A stretch of DNA of 64,000 bases from an uncultured Burkholderiales bacterium (GCA_946480465.1 CAMLJY010000016.1:38391-102390), one strand, 5' to 3'; positions 1 through 9,916 are shown, counted from the stretch's first letter. Numbers and translations: made by a program. Notes: a model not told the origin generated them from the letters alone.

Positions 1-1190
1 ATCTGGTTGTTGATGACGATGTGGACCGTGCCGCCGGTGTAGTAGCCGCGCGTCTGCGCCAGCGCCAGCGTCTCCATCACCACGCCCTGGCCGGCGAAGG
101 CGGCGTCGCCGTGCACCAGCACGGGCAGCACCTGGTCGCCTTCCTTGTCGCCACGGCGGTCCATGCGCGCCTTGACCGAGCCTTCGACCACCGGGTTCAC
201 GATCTCCAGGTGCGAGGGGTTGAACGCGAGACTCAGGTGCACCGGGCCACCGCGGGTGGAGATGTCGCTGGAGAAGCCCTGGTGGTACTTCACGTCACCA
301 GCCGGCAGGTGCTCGGGCGCGGTGTGCTCGAACTCGGCGAACAGGTCCGCCGGCATCTTGCCCAGCGTGTTCACCAGCACGTTCAGGCGGCCGCGGTGGG
401 CCATGCCGATCACGATCTCCTGCACGCCCTTCTCGCCGGCGCGCTGCACCACCTCGTCCATCGAGGCGATGAAGCTCTCGCCGCCTTCGAGCGAGAAGCG
501 CTTCTGGCCGACGTACTTCGTGTGCAGGTACCGTTCCAGGCCCTCGGCAGCCGTCAGGCGATCGAGGATGTGCTTCTTCTGGTCCGCGGTGAAGGTGGGC
601 TTGCTGCGGATCGACTCCAGGCTTTCCTGCCACCAGCGCTTCTCGGCCGGGTCGGTCACATGCATGAATTCGGCACCGATGGTGCCGCAATAGGTGTCCC
701 GCAGCGCCTGCACGATGTCGCGCAGGGTCATGTTCTCGGCCTTGCTGAAGTACGTGTTCGCGGCGCTGAACGTGATGTCCATGTCGGACTCGGTCAGGTC
801 GTAGAACGCGGGCTCCAGCTCGGGGATCTTGGGGCGCTCGGTGCGCTTCAACGGATCCAGGTCCGCCCAGCGCGAGCCGAGGAAGCGGTAGGCGGCGATC
901 AACGACTGGACATGGACCTGCTTGCGCGCGACGGCCAGGTCAGCCGAGCTGGCCTTGACGGCGAAGGCGTTGGCCTTGGCGCGCTGGGCGAAGGATTCGA
1001 TGACCGGCGCGTGCGCGACGTCGCGGTTCTCCGTGCCGTCGGTGGCCGGCACGTTCTGCAGGTTGTCGAAGTAGGCGCGCCAGTTGTCCGGCACGCTGCC
1101 GGGGTTGTCGAGGTAGGCCTCGTAGAGCTCTTCGACATACGGGGCATTGCCCCCGAACAGGTACGAATTGGACCTGCTTTGCTGCATCAT
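1..1190 (-). CDS. sucA: 2-oxoglutarate dehydrogenase E1 component (5' part, cut by window edge)
   Basis: This is the N-terminal 396 or so residues of the thiamine-diphosphate E1 subunit of the 2-oxoglutarate dehydrogenase complex (TCA cycle, cytoplasm). I read it directly from the minus strand: it opens MMQQSRSNSYLFGGNAPYVE, continues with the typical E1 N-terminal stretch (YVEELYEAYLDNPGSV), and further in shows EFMHVTDPAEKRWWQ, MAHRGRLNVLVN and NPSHLEIVNPVVEGS, all hallmarks of the SucA family. The start at 1190 is supported by an AGGTGAG ribosome site about ten bases upstream; a second ATG follows immediately. The rest of the gene, and presumably sucB and lpd, lie beyond position 1. A 276-base gap separates it from the divergent gene at 1467. 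Identity is near certain; only the truncation limits the description. Confidence 0.95.
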   Translation of the reverse strand, partial: MMQQSRSNSYLFGGNAPYVEELYEAYLDNPGSVPDNWRAYFDNLQNVPATDGTENRDVAHAPVIESFAQRAKANAFAVKASSADLAVARKQVHVQSLIAAYRFLGSRWADLDPLKRTERPKIPELEPAFYDLTESDMDITFSAANTYFSKAENMTLRDIVQALRDTYCGTIGAEFMHVTDPAEKRWWQESLESIRSKPTFTADQKKHILDRLTAAEGLERYLHTKYVGQKRFSLEGGESFIASMDEVVQRAGEKGVQEIVIGMAHRGRLNVLVNTLGKMPADLFAEFEHTAPEHLPAGDVKYHQGFSSDISTRGGPVHLSLAFNPSHLEIVNPVVEGSVKARMDRRGDKEGDQVLPVLVHGDAAFAGQGVVMETLALAQTRGYYTGGTVHIVINNQ

Positions 1191-1466
1191 CTCTCGCTCA
1201 CCTTTCGCCCCGGTTTCCGGAGCTCACGATGGGTTGAAAACCTTCCGCGTTCCCGGCTCGACCGGTTGGCGGATTGCGACCCGCCTTGACTGGCTGCGCC
1301 AGCAAGGGGACGGGAAGGACCTGATTAGATATCCGGGCGCGACTGTACCACCGAGGTAACCCTCAGTTGCAAGCACTCGTCTGCGCCTGCCCGCGGGCTT
1401 ATCCGGTGGAAGTTCACACATGGAAGCCACTAGCATGCCCTTTTCGCCTCCACAGGAGCTTTCTCG

Positions 1467-3041
1467 ATGAAGCTGAAGGTCATGCTCGCCACAGCTGCGC
1501 TGGCCTGCGGTGTCGTCCTCGCGCCAGCCCACGCCACCATGCTGAGGTGGGGAGCACAGAACGACATCCTCACGCTCGACCCGCACTCGCAGAACCACGC
1601 GACCACGAACGCGATCCTGATGCACGCGTATGAAGGGCTGACGCGCTACAACGCCAGATACGAGGTGGAACCCGCGCTGGCGACCAAGTGGACTTTCATC
1701 TCGCCCACGCAAGTTCGCTTCGAGTTGCGCAAGGGAGTCAGGTTTCATGACGGCTCACCCTTCAGCGCCGATGACGTCGTCTTCAGTTTCGGCCGGATCA
1801 AGCAGCCGCAGGGGACGATGCAGATCTACGTCACCGGCATCTCCGAAGTCAAGAAGGTCGACGACTTCACGGTCGACCTCATCCTTTCCGCGCCGAACCC
1901 GATCCTGCTGCGGAACATCATCGACTTCAGGATGATGAGCAAAGGCTGGGCCGAGAAAAACCGCACCACCAACGTGCAGGACTACAAGGCCAAGGAGGAG
2001 AACTTCGCCTCCCGCAACGTGAACGGCACCGGCCCGTACCGAATCCTCAGCTGGCAGCCGGAGTCCAGGATCGCGATGGCGGTCAATGAGCAGTGGTGGG
2101 ACAAGCGCTCAGGCAACGTTACCCAGGTGATCTACACGCCAATCAAGAGCGAAGGCACTCGCATCGCGGCTTTGCTCTCCGGTGACCTGGACATGGTGAC
2201 CGACGTCCCGCCCCAGGACCTGGCAAGGCTGAGGGCCGACAAGCGACTCAAGGTCGTCGACGGTCCGGAAGTCCGGACGATCTTCATTGCGCTGGACCAA
2301 GGCAGCGAGCAACTCAAGTACTCGTCGGTGAAAGGCAAGAACCCGTTCAAGGACAAGCGGGTTCGCGAGGCACTGAGTCTTGCGGTTGACCGCGAGGCCA
2401 TCCGCCGCAACATCATGCGAGGCATGTCCCTGCCCGCAGGCATCATGGTCGCGCCCGGTGTGAACGGCAATACCCCGGACATCGACAAGCCGCTCAGGCC
2501 CGACCTTCCCCGAGCGAAAAAACTGCTTGCCGAGGCCGGATACCCTGCGGGCTTCGAGTTTCAGCTCAACTGCCCCAACAACCGATACGTCAACGACGAG
2601 AAGATCTGCATCGCATTGGTGTCAATGTGGGCGAAGCTCGGCCTGAAGGTCAATCTGGTCGCAGAGTCCATGTCCACCTTCAGCCAGAAGTTCCAGAACT
2701 TCGACACGTCCGCCTACATGCTCGGCTGGGGCGTGGCCACCTATGACGCGCAGTACACGCTGCAGTCGCTGGTGCGCACGAAGACCACCGGCGCCGATGG
2801 CAACTTCAACTTCAACAAGATCAGCGACACGAAGATCGACCAGCTCGTCGACGCGATGAAGACCGAGGTCGACGTGGCCAAGCGCAACGCGATGATCCGC
2901 GAAGCGCTGGTTCGCACGCGCGACGAGCACCTGCTGCTCCCCCTGCACCACCAGATGCGCCCTTGGGCGATGAAGGCGGGCGTCTCGACCGTGCACCGCT
3001 CCGACGATCGGCCGGAGGCGCGCTTCACCTCGGTGAAGTGA
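1467..3041 (+). CDS. ABC transporter solute-binding protein, peptide/opine type (SBP_bac_5)
   Basis: This 524-residue protein is the periplasmic binding component of a Dpp/Opp-type ABC importer. The start at 1467 has AGGAG eight bases upstream. Residues 1-23 form a Sec signal peptide with an AHA cleavage site. The mature part starts with the family pattern LRWGAQNDILTLDPHSQNHA and has FELRKGVRFHDGSPFSADDV near residue 95, the typical SBP family 5 motif. The ligand could be a di- or oligopeptide, an opine or another compound; sequence alone does not decide. No permease or ATPase gene adjoins it, so it is an orphan receptor that must work with a transporter encoded elsewhere. It ends in a strong hairpin terminator. 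Confidence 0.88.
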   Translation: MKLKVMLATAALACGVVLAPAHATMLRWGAQNDILTLDPHSQNHATTNAILMHAYEGLTRYNARYEVEPALATKWTFISPTQVRFELRKGVRFHDGSPFSADDVVFSFGRIKQPQGTMQIYVTGISEVKKVDDFTVDLILSAPNPILLRNIIDFRMMSKGWAEKNRTTNVQDYKAKEENFASRNVNGTGPYRILSWQPESRIAMAVNEQWWDKRSGNVTQVIYTPIKSEGTRIAALLSGDLDMVTDVPPQDLARLRADKRLKVVDGPEVRTIFIALDQGSEQLKYSSVKGKNPFKDKRVREALSLAVDREAIRRNIMRGMSLPAGIMVAPGVNGNTPDIDKPLRPDLPRAKKLLAEAGYPAGFEFQLNCPNNRYVNDEKICIALVSMWAKLGLKVNLVAESMSTFSQKFQNFDTSAYMLGWGVATYDAQYTLQSLVRTKTTGADGNFNFNKISDTKIDQLVDAMKTEVDVAKRNAMIREALVRTRDEHLLLPLHHQMRPWAMKAGVSTVHRSDDRPEARFTSVK

Positions 3042-3084
3042 CGCCGGGCAGCGGCTGGCCCCTCCCCCGGGCTGCCGGAATGGC

Positions 3085-3107
3085 AAAGGGCCCCGCGGGG
3101 CCCTTTT
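3085..3107. terminator. Bidirectional rho-independent terminator
   Basis: The perfect stem GGGCCCC/GGGGCCC is flanked by AAA on the left and TTTT on the right, so it can stop transcription from the binding-protein gene on the plus strand and from the amidohydrolase gene on the minus strand, whose 3' ends converge here. Confidence 0.85.
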
Positions 3108-3135
3108 CTCGTGCCTGCACAGGTGCGCGCCCGGC

Positions 3136-4389
3136 TCAGGCGCCCAGGCTGCTGCGCACCGTCCGCCCGCCCTGCATCACCAGCCGAATGCCTTGCTCCG
3201 GCCGGGTCAGCATGGACAACTCCTGCGTCGGATCGCCGTCGACGATCAAGAGGTCCGCGTAGGCTCCCGCCGCCAGTTCGCCGATGCGGCCTTCCTGACG
3301 CATCAAACGAGCGGCCACGATGGTCGCGCTCTGCAGCGCCTCCACCGGTCCCATGGCCTGCAGGCGCAGGTCGAACTCCCCGTTCTGTCGTTCGTGCATG
3401 TGGCCGAGCAGATCGGTGCCGAAGACCACAGGCACGCCTTCGGCCCGCGCGATGCGCACCGCCTCGATGCCGCGCGACTTCACGCGTTCGAGCTTCTCCA
3501 GCATCTGCGCCGACCATCCAAGGCGCTCGCCCTCTTCCGCCAGCGCGGCGTACGTGGAGAGCGTGGGCACGAGGTAGGCGCCATGCGTCTTCATCACCCG
3601 GACCGTCGCCTCGTCGATCAGGTTGCCGTGCTCGATCGAGCGCACACCCGCCTGCACTGCCCGGGTCACCGCCCGCGGTGAGTAGGCATGCGCCATGACG
3701 TAAAGGTTCGCGGCCTCGGCTTCCTCGCAGGCGGCGCGCAGTTCCTCGATGGAGAACTGCGTGCCCTCCAGCGGATCGGTCGGGCTGGAGATGCCGCCGC
3801 CGGCCATGATCTTGATCTGGTTCGCGCCGTTGCGCACCTGCTCGCGCACCGCCCGCCGCACCTCGCCGACGCCGTCGGCGATGGCTCCGATCAGCCCCAG
3901 GCCGGCGCAGGAACAGAACATCTCCCGCGTGCGCACGCCCTTGGGCCGCATGTCGGCATGGCCACCGGTCTGCGACACCGGAAACCCGGCGATGGACAGC
4001 CTCGGCCCTTCGAACAGTCCGCTCTGCACCGCCTCCTGCAGGCCGAAGTCGGCCCCTGCCGCGTCGCGCACGGAGGTGAAGCCCCGGTGCAGCATGTCTC
4101 GCATGATCCGGCTGCTCTGCGCCACCAGCAGCGAAGGGGCCTGCAACCCCAGGCCCACCAGGTCATGCGATGCCGCCACCACGTGCACGTGCGCATCGAT
4201 CAAGCCCGGCAACACGACGCGTCCCTCCGCATCGAGGATCCGCGCGTCGTCGATCCGGCGGCCGTCCGCCACGATGTCCGCGATGCAGTCGCCCTCGATG
4301 ACGATGGTCGACTGAGGACCGACGCCGCCAGTCGCCGCGTCGAAGGGACGCGCGTTGACGATGGCCTGCCGCATCGCCGCGGCCGTCAT
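3136..4389 (-). CDS. Metal-dependent amidohydrolase (imidazolonepropionase/prolidase-like)
   Basis: This 417-residue cytoplasmic hydrolase belongs to the amidohydrolase superfamily. Metal-ligand motifs are visible in order: VVLPGLIDAHVHV near residue 60 (HxH), a lysine in NQIKIMAGGG, histidines in YVMAHAYS and SIEHGNLID, and the catalytic aspartate in VFGTDLLGHMHE. The C-terminal GAYADLLIVDGDP segment is the usual return to the small beta domain. I start it at 4389 because that ATG overlaps the TGA of the upstream nitronate monooxygenase (ATGA), giving translational coupling; a longer upstream frame exists but would lie inside the neighbour. The substrate is unknown: relatives cleave dipeptides, carbamates or cyclic amides. 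Confidence 0.85.
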   Translation of the reverse strand: MTAAAMRQAIVNARPFDAATGGVGPQSTIVIEGDCIADIVADGRRIDDARILDAEGRVVLPGLIDAHVHVVAASHDLVGLGLQAPSLLVAQSSRIMRDMLHRGFTSVRDAAGADFGLQEAVQSGLFEGPRLSIAGFPVSQTGGHADMRPKGVRTREMFCSCAGLGLIGAIADGVGEVRRAVREQVRNGANQIKIMAGGGISSPTDPLEGTQFSIEELRAACEEAEAANLYVMAHAYSPRAVTRAVQAGVRSIEHGNLIDEATVRVMKTHGAYLVPTLSTYAALAEEGERLGWSAQMLEKLERVKSRGIEAVRIARAEGVPVVFGTDLLGHMHERQNGEFDLRLQAMGPVEALQSATIVAARLMRQEGRIGELAAGAYADLLIVDGDPTQELSMLTRPEQGIRLVMQGGRTVRSSLGA

Positions 4390-5357
4390 GCCAGCCGCAG
4401 GCGGCGCCGCGCGTCGTCGTACTCGCGCCGCAGGCGGGTGATCAGTTCCCGCGCCGGCAGCACCGCATCGACGGCCCCGATGCCTTGGCCGCAACCCCAG
4501 ATGTCCTTCCAGGCCTTCTTGGCGCTGACCTCGCCGTCGGCGCCCGCGCCGAAGCTCATCTTGCTGGGGTCACTGACTGGCAAGTTGTCCGGATCGAGAC
4601 CGGCGTTGACGATGGAGCCCCGCAGGTAGTTGCCGTGCACCCCGGTGAAGAGGTTGCTGTAGACGATGTCGTCGCTGGTGGACTCGACGATCATCTGCTT
4701 GTAGCCCTCGGCCGCGCGCGCCTCTTCGGTCGCGATGAAGGCGGAGCCGACGTAGGCGAAGTCCGCACCCATCGCCTGCGCCGCGAGTACCGCCCCGCCC
4801 GTCGCGATGCTGCCGGACAAAGCGAGCGGCCCATCGAACCACTGCCGAATCTCCTGCACCAGCGCAAAAGGACTGCGCGTGCCGGCATGCCCGCCCGCGC
4901 CGGCGGCGACGGCAATCAGCCCATCGGCGCCCTTCTCGATCGCCTTCCGTGCGAACGTGTTGTTGATGACGTCGTGCAGCACCACGCCGCCCCACGAGTG
5001 GACGGCGTCGTTGATGTCCGTGCGCGCGCCGAGGCTGGTGATCACGATCGGCACCTTGTACTTTGCACAGACCTCCATGTCTTGCTCGAGGCGCTCGTTG
5101 GTCTTGTGCACGATCTGGTTGATCGCAAAGGGAGCGGCCTTCTGCTCCGGATGGTCACGGTCCCAGGCCGCGAGCGTCTCGGTGATCTCGGCCAGCCATT
5201 CATCGACCAGCGACGCCGGCCGTGCGTTCAGCGCCGGCATCGAGCCGACGACGCCGGCCTTGCATTGCTCGATCACGAGCCGGGGGTTGCTGACGATGAA
5301 CAGCGGTGAGCCGATGATGGGCAGCGGCAGCTTGGCAAGCACGGGGGGCAGGGCCAT
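4386..5357 (-). CDS. Nitronate monooxygenase (2-nitropropane dioxygenase family)
   Basis: This 323-residue FMN-dependent TIM-barrel enzyme would oxidise alkyl nitronates to carbonyl compound and nitrite, or act on a related substrate. It shows the family start LPLPIIGSPLFIVSNPRLV, the flavin and substrate segment VAAGAGGHAGTRSPF with the conserved histidine, and the phosphate-binding GSIATGGAVLAAQAMGADF. The ATG at 5357 is chosen because homology begins right there (MALPPVL); upstream in-frame residues read as an unrelated extension. The last four bases overlap the amidohydrolase start, and the acyl-CoA dehydrogenase stop lies 40 bases upstream, so the three probably form one transcript. Some members of this family are enoyl reductases, so the exact reaction is inferred. 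Confidence 0.88.
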   Translation of the reverse strand: MALPPVLAKLPLPIIGSPLFIVSNPRLVIEQCKAGVVGSMPALNARPASLVDEWLAEITETLAAWDRDHPEQKAAPFAINQIVHKTNERLEQDMEVCAKYKVPIVITSLGARTDINDAVHSWGGVVLHDVINNTFARKAIEKGADGLIAVAAGAGGHAGTRSPFALVQEIRQWFDGPLALSGSIATGGAVLAAQAMGADFAYVGSAFIATEEARAAEGYKQMIVESTSDDIVYSNLFTGVHGNYLRGSIVNAGLDPDNLPVSDPSKMSFGAGADGEVSAKKAWKDIWGCGQGIGAVDAVLPARELITRLRREYDDARRRLRLA

Positions 5358-5397
5358 AGGCGTCTCTCGGTGGTCGTGGGAATCGATGGTCGCCGGA

Positions 5398-7188
5398 TCA
5401 GAAGGCCTCGACTGCCATGTCGGTGACACCCGGCGCGCCTTCCACGATGCTGTCGCGCAGGCCCGGCACCTTGCTGAGGATGTGGTCGGCGTAGAAGCGG
5501 GCCGTCGTGATCTTGGAGCGCATGAATTCAGCATCCAGTCCTTCGGCCAGCCGGCACTCCGCGACCAGCAGCGCGCGCGCCATCTGCCAGCCGGCCACCA
5601 GGTTGCCCGCCAGCATCAGGTACGGCACGCTGCCGGCGAACACCGCATTGGGGCTCGCCTTGGTCTGGCCGGCCACGAAAGCCACGACCTCGGTGAACGC
5701 CTCGCGCGCGGCGGCGAGCCGGCGCCGCATGGCCATGGCATGCGCGCTGCCGCTGGCCCCCAGTTCGTTCTCCGTCGCCTCGATCTGAGATGCAATGCCA
5801 CGCGCCACCGCACCGCCGTCGCGCGCGGTCTTGCGCCCGACCAGGTCATTGGCCTGGATGGCCGTCGTGCCCTCGTAGATCGTCAGGATCTTCGCGTCGC
5901 GGTAGTGCTGGGCGGCGCCGGTCTCCTCGATGAAGCCCATGCCGCCGTGCACCTGCACCCCGAGCGAGGCCACGTCCAGACTCATCTCGGTCGAGAAGCC
6001 CTTCACCAGCGGCACCATGAACTCATAGAAGGCCTGGTTCTGCCGGCGCACCTCGGAATCCGGATGCGCGTGCGCGGCGTCGAAGGCGGCCGCCGCCACC
6101 AGCGCCATCGCGCGGCAGCCCTCCACGTGGGCTCGCATCGTCATCAGCATGCGCTTGACGTCGGGGTGGTGGATGATCGGCGCGGGGCCGGGCATCGAGC
6201 CGTCCACCGGCCGGCTCTGCACCCGGTCGCGCGCGTAGCCCACCGCCTGCTGGTAGGCCCGCTCCGCCACCGCGATGCCCTGCACGCCGACGCCGAATCG
6301 CGCCGCGTTCATCATCACGAACATGTACTCGAGGCCGCGGTTCTCCTGACCGATCAGGTATCCGACGGCGCCACCGTGGTCGCCGTACTGCAACACCGCC
6401 GTCGGGCTGGCCTTGATGCCCATCTTGTGCTCGATGGACACGCAGTGCACGTCATTGCGCTCGCCGAGCGTGCCGTCGGGCTTCAGCAGGAACTTCGGGA
6501 CCACGAAGAGCGAGATGCCCTTGACGCCCTCCGGCGCGCCCGACACGCGCGCCAACACGAGGTGCACGATGTTCTCGGCCAGGTCGTGCTCGCCGTAGGT
6601 GATGAAGATCTTGGTGCCGAAGATGCGGTACGTGCCGTCCGGCTGCGGTTCGGCACGCGTGCGCACCAGCGACAGGTCCGAGCCCGCCTGCGGCTCGGTC
6701 AGGTTCATCGAGCCGGTCCAGCTGCCGTCGACCATCTTCGGGATGTAGGTGGACTGCTGCGCCTCGCTGCCCGCGGTCAGCAGGGCCTCGATCGCGCCAT
6801 CGGTCAGCAGCGGACACAGCGCGAAGCTGAGGTTGGCACTGTTGACCATCTCGCTGCACGCGGCATGGATCAGCTTCGGCAGGCCTTGCCCGCCCAGGGC
6901 GACCGGATGATGCAGCCCCTGCCAGCCGCCTTCGGCGAACTGCCGGAAGGCCTGCTTGAAGCCGGGCGTCGTGCGCACCTCACCGTTCGCGAAGCTGGAA
7001 GGGTTCAGATCGCCTTCGCGGTTCAGTGGAGCGATCACGTCCTCGTTCAGCTTGGCGCATTCCTCCAGAACGGCGGCCGCGGTCTCGTAGCCCGCGTCCT
7101 CGAAGCCCGGCAGCTGCGCCACCGCATCGATGCCTGCCAGCTCCTTCATCACGAACAGCATGTCCTTGACGGGGGCTCGGTAGCTCAT
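5398..7188 (-). CDS. Acyl-CoA dehydrogenase, long form with C-terminal extension
   Basis: This 596-residue flavoprotein oxidises an acyl-CoA at the alpha-beta bond and passes electrons to ETF. The middle domain carries [20 protein letters not shown] and [15 protein letters not shown]. The C-terminal domain has the signature ending [20 protein letters not shown] with the glutamate typical of the catalytic base. It is about 200 residues longer than standard acyl-CoA dehydrogenases, matching the subfamily with an extra C-terminal domain that includes 3-methylmercaptopropionyl-CoA dehydrogenases (DmdC-like). The start at 7188 has GGAGA eight bases upstream. It follows etfBA, its electron acceptor, but a terminator between them suggests partly independent expression. 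The acyl substrate cannot be told from sequence. Confidence 0.9.
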   Translation of the reverse strand: MSYRAPVKDMLFVMKELAGIDAVAQLPGFEDAGYETAAAVLEECAKLNEDVIAPLNREGDLNPSSFANGEVRTTPGFKQAFRQFAEGGWQGLHHPVALGGQGLPKLIHAACSEMVNSANLSFALCPLLTDGAIEALLTAGSEAQQSTYIPKMVDGSWTGSMNLTEPQAGSDLSLVRTRAEPQPDGTYRIFGTKIFITYGEHDLAENIVHLVLARVSGAPEGVKGISLFVVPKFLLKPDGTLGERNDVHCVSIEHKMGIKASPTAVLQYGDHGGAVGYLIGQENRGLEYMFVMMNAARFGVGVQGIAVAERAYQQAVGYARDRVQSRPVDGSMPGPAPIIHHPDVKRMLMTMRAHVEGCRAMALVAAAAFDAAHAHPDSEVRRQNQAFYEFMVPLVKGFSTEMSLDVASLGVQVHGGMGFIEETGAAQHYRDAKILTIYEGTTAIQANDLVGRKTARDGGAVARGIASQIEATENELGASGSAHAMAMRRRLAAAREAFTEVVAFVAGQTKASPNAVFAGSVPYLMLAGNLVAGWQMARALLVAECRLAEGLDAEFMRSKITTARFYADHILSKVPGLRDSIVEGAPGVTDMAVEAF

Positions 7189-7203
7189 GATCTGTCTCCG
7201 CTG

Positions 7204-7230
7204 AAAAAAAGGGCGCCACATCGGCGCCCT
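7204..7230 (-). terminator. Rho-independent terminator after etfA
   Basis: On the minus strand the stem GGGCGCC/GGCGCCC is followed by seven T residues. It sits between the etfA stop and the acyl-CoA dehydrogenase start and can end or attenuate the etfBA transcript. Confidence 0.85.
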
Positions 7231-7244
7231 GGGTTCACCGCCGC

Positions 7245-8177
7245 TTAGAGCGACTTGACCAGTTCCGGCACCGCCGTGAAGAGATCCGCTTCCAAGCCGT
7301 AGTCGGCCACGCTGAAGATCGGCGCCTCGGGATCCTTGTTGATCGCCACGATCACCTTCGAGTCCTTCATGCCTGCCAGGTGCTGGATGGCGCCGCTGAT
7401 GCCAGCCGCGATGTACAGCTGCGGCGCGACGATCTTGCCCGTCTGCCCCACCTGCCAGTCATTGGGGGCATAACCCGCGTCGACAGCGGCCCGGCTCGCG
7501 CCCAGCGCCGCGCCCAGCTTGTCCGCCAGGGGAATCAGGACCTCATTGAACTTGTCGCTCGAGCCCAGGGCCCGGCCGCCGGAGACGATGATCTTCGCCG
7601 CCGTCAACTCGGGCCGATCGCTCTTCGTCACCTCGCGGCCCACGAAGCTGCTCTTGCCGCTGTCGGCCACCGCGGCGACCGACTCGACCGTCGCGCTGCC
7701 GCCCGTCGCTGCCGCGGCATCGAAACCGGTCGTGCGCACGGTGATCACCTTGGTGGCGTCAGCGCTCTGCACCGTCGCGATCGCGTTGCCCGCATAGATC
7801 GGGCGCTCGAAGGTGTCCGCGCTGACCACCTTGGTGATGTCGCTGACCTGTGCGACGTCGAGCTTGGCCGCCACGCGCGGAGCGACGTTCTTGCCGCTGG
7901 CGGTGGCCGGAAACAGGATGTGGCTGTAGCTCGACGCAACGGCCAGCACCTGGGCCGCGACGTTCTCCGCCAGTCCCTCCGCGAGGCTGGCGCCATCGGC
8001 GTGCAACACCTTCGAGACGCCGGCGATCTGCGCCGCGGCCTGGGCCGCCGCAGCCGCGTTGTGGCCGGCCACCAGCACGTGCACGTCGCCGCCACAGGCC
8101 GCGGCAGCGGTCACCGTGTTCAGCGTTGCGCCCTTGAGCGTCCCGTGGTCGTGTTCAGCAATGACGAGTGCAGCCAT
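7245..8177 (-). CDS. etfA: Electron transfer flavoprotein, alpha subunit
   Basis: EtfA (310 residues) binds FAD and, with EtfB, collects electrons from acyl-CoA dehydrogenases and hands them to ETF-quinone oxidoreductase. The C-terminal FAD domain is intact: [18 protein letters not shown], then [36 protein letters not shown] and the closing [18 protein letters not shown]. The length is normal. The start lies one base after the etfB stop, so the two subunits are translated together in order etfB-etfA. The adjacent acyl-CoA dehydrogenase is a natural electron donor. Confidence 0.97.
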   Translation of the reverse strand: MAALVIAEHDHGTLKGATLNTVTAAAACGGDVHVLVAGHNAAAAAQAAAQIAGVSKVLHADGASLAEGLAENVAAQVLAVASSYSHILFPATASGKNVAPRVAAKLDVAQVSDITKVVSADTFERPIYAGNAIATVQSADATKVITVRTTGFDAAAATGGSATVESVAAVADSGKSSFVGREVTKSDRPELTAAKIIVSGGRALGSSDKFNEVLIPLADKLGAALGASRAAVDAGYAPNDWQVGQTGKIVAPQLYIAAGISGAIQHLAGMKDSKVIVAINKDPEAPIFSVADYGLEADLFTAVPELVKSL

Positions 8178-8178
8178 T

Positions 8179-8934
8179 TCAGATCACCTTCGCTTCGTTC
8201 TTCAGCTTCGCCACCAGGGTGGCCACGTCCGGCACCTTCACGCCCGCGCCGCGCTTGGGCGGTTCGCTGACCTTCAGGGTCTTGATGCGGGGCGCCACGT
8301 CCACGCCCAGGTCCGCGGGCTTCAGCGACTCCAGCGGCTTCTTCTTGGCCTTCATGATGTTCGGCAGCGTCACATAGCGCGGCTCGTTCAGTCGCAGGTC
8401 CGTCGTGAGCACGGCCGGCGTTGCCAGGCTCAAGGTCTCCAGGCCGCCATCGACTTCGCGCGTTACGATCACCTTGCCGTCCGCCACCTCGACCTTGCTC
8501 GCGAAGGTGGCCTGCGGCAGGTCCGCCAGCGCCGCCAGCATCTGGCCGGTCTGGTTGCAGTCGTCGTCGATCGCCTGCTTGCCCAGGATCACCAGGCCCG
8601 GCTGCTCCTTGTCGATCAGTGCCTTCAGCAGCTTGGCGACCGCCAGCGGCTGCAGTTCGAGGTCAGCAGGCGTCTCGACGAGGATCGCGCGGTCAGCGCC
8701 GATGGCCATCGCCGTCCGTAAGGTTTCCTGGCACTGCGTGACGCCGCAGGAGACGGCGACCACCTCCGTCACCGCCCCCTTCTCCTTGAGCCGCACCGCT
8801 TCCTCGACGGCGATCTCGTCGAAGGGGTTCATGCTCATCTTGACGTTGGCGATGTCGACCCCCGTGCCGTCGGACTTCACGCGAACTTTCACGTTGTAGT
8901 CGACGACGCGCTTGACGGGCACCAGTACCTTCAT
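8179..8934 (-). CDS. etfB: Electron transfer flavoprotein, beta subunit
   Basis: EtfB (251 residues) is the AMP-binding partner of EtfA. It starts with the conserved [20 protein letters not shown] and contains the ETF-beta recognition region [17 protein letters not shown] and [25 protein letters not shown] marks the nucleotide-binding part. AGGAG lies nine bases before the ATG at 8934. It is the first gene of the etfBA operon. Two separate palindromes in the upstream region (8958-8973 and 9020-9031) point to control by one or two repressors responding to acyl-CoA or branched-chain amino acid breakdown. Confidence 0.97.
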   Translation of the reverse strand: MKVLVPVKRVVDYNVKVRVKSDGTGVDIANVKMSMNPFDEIAVEEAVRLKEKGAVTEVVAVSCGVTQCQETLRTAMAIGADRAILVETPADLELQPLAVAKLLKALIDKEQPGLVILGKQAIDDDCNQTGQMLAALADLPQATFASKVEVADGKVIVTREVDGGLETLSLATPAVLTTDLRLNEPRYVTLPNIMKAKKKPLESLKPADLGVDVAPRIKTLKVSEPPKRGAGVKVPDVATLVAKLKNEAKVI

Positions 8935-8957
8935 GTCGCGTGACTCCTGAGGTTGAA

Positions 8958-8973
8958 TTGACGTTAACGTAAA
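8958..8973. promoter_or_regulatory. LiuR-like palindromic operator upstream of etfB
   Basis: The 16-base sequence TTGACGTTAACGTAAA is an inverted repeat with a single mismatch between half-sites. It resembles the palindrome I remember for LiuR, the MerR-type regulator of branched-chain amino acid and acyl-CoA degradation in proteobacteria. It lies 24 bases before the etfB ATG, where a bound protein could block transcription. The assignment to LiuR is inference. Confidence 0.55.
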
Positions 8974-9019
8974 CCGAAAGAATTCTAGCCCGGGGTCCCT
9001 GTGCCTGGCCCGAAGAATC

Positions 9020-9031
9020 GAACGATCGTTC
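9020..9031. promoter_or_regulatory. Perfect 12-base palindrome, TetR-type operator candidate
   Basis: GAACGATCGTTC is a perfect palindrome in the intergenic region between etfB and murI, in an AT-richer patch. Palindromes of this shape are typical TetR-family operators, including those of fatty-acid degradation regulators. No regulator gene adjoins it. Confidence 0.45.
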
Positions 9032-9115
9032 TATTTTGTGCGCATTCGGCAGGCGTGTCTGTCATCCGGGTGACCGAAAACGTGCGCAGCCGGGCCGCCG
9101 CTAGACTGCGCCCCG

Positions 9116-9916
9116 ATGAACCCAGGCCTGCATACCCCACCCTTGATCGGCCTGTTCGACTCCGGGTGCGGAGGCCTGTCCATCCTGCGCTCGCTCCGCC
9201 GCAGCCTACCGGCCGTCCCAGTCCGCTATCTCGCCGACAACCGCTACTTGCCCTATGGCGACAAGCCCACCGCATGGCTGGAGGCGCGCGCAGGGCAACT
9301 GACCCAGCACCTGCTCGATGGCGGCGCCACGCTGATCCTGATCGCGTGCAACACCGCGACCACCCACACCATCGCTGCACTGCGGGCGCGCTGGCCGGGA
9401 GTTCCGTTCGTCGGGGTGGAACCCGGCATCAAGCCCGCCGTGGCACGCAGCCGCGCCAAGCGCATCGCCGTGCTGGCCACCAGCGCCACGCTGGCGAGCG
9501 CCCGCGTCGCCGAACTGATCCGTGACCATGCCGCCGATGCGACCATCCTGCGCCAACCCTGTCCTGGCCTGGCTGACGCCATCGATGGCGCCGACGACGA
9601 TGCCATCGACGCGCGGCTGGATGACGCCTGCAGAACGCTGCGCGACGCCGGGGTCGACACCGTGGTGCTGGGGTGCACCCACTATCCGCTGGTCGGAGAC
9701 CGCGCTGCCGCCCGGCTTGGCCCGGCCATCACGCTGATAGACACCGCCGATGCCGTCAGCCGGCGCGTCGCGGTGCTGCTCGGCCATGCACCAGCGGTTC
9801 ATGCGGAGGTGCCTTCGGCCGTCGAACTGCTGGCAACCGGCAATGCCGAAATCCTGACCCGCGCCGCCCGCCGATGGATCGACCAAGGCCTGACGGCAAG
9901 AGCCTGCAGCGTCTGA
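9116..9916 (+). CDS. murI: Glutamate racemase
   Basis: MurI (266 residues) converts L- to D-glutamate for peptidoglycan synthesis. All active-site motifs are present: FDSGCGG with Asp15, IACNTATT with catalytic Cys78, and GCTHYPL with the second catalytic Cys187. The PYGDK segment around residue 47 is also typical. Length matches the family. It is transcribed away from etfBA and stands alone; the next gene on the right is convergent, and no good hairpin terminator is visible between them. Confidence 0.96.
   Translation: MNPGLHTPPLIGLFDSGCGGLSILRSLRRSLPAVPVRYLADNRYLPYGDKPTAWLEARAGQLTQHLLDGGATLILIACNTATTHTIAALRARWPGVPFVGVEPGIKPAVARSRAKRIAVLATSATLASARVAELIRDHAADATILRQPCPGLADAIDGADDDAIDARLDDACRTLRDAGVDTVVLGCTHYPLVGDRAAARLGPAITLIDTADAVSRRVAVLLGHAPAVHAEVPSAVELLATGNAEILTRAARRWIDQGLTARACSV

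Noticed and set aside
21..1289. Plus-strand frame of 422 codons over sucA
   Set aside because: It is antisense to a clear sucA reading frame and its composition (His, Arg, Val, Leu rich, no domain) is that of a GC-driven shadow.
4807..7248. Plus-strand frame of 813 codons
   Set aside because: It lies antisense to the nitronate monooxygenase and acyl-CoA dehydrogenase genes and shows no recognisable domain.
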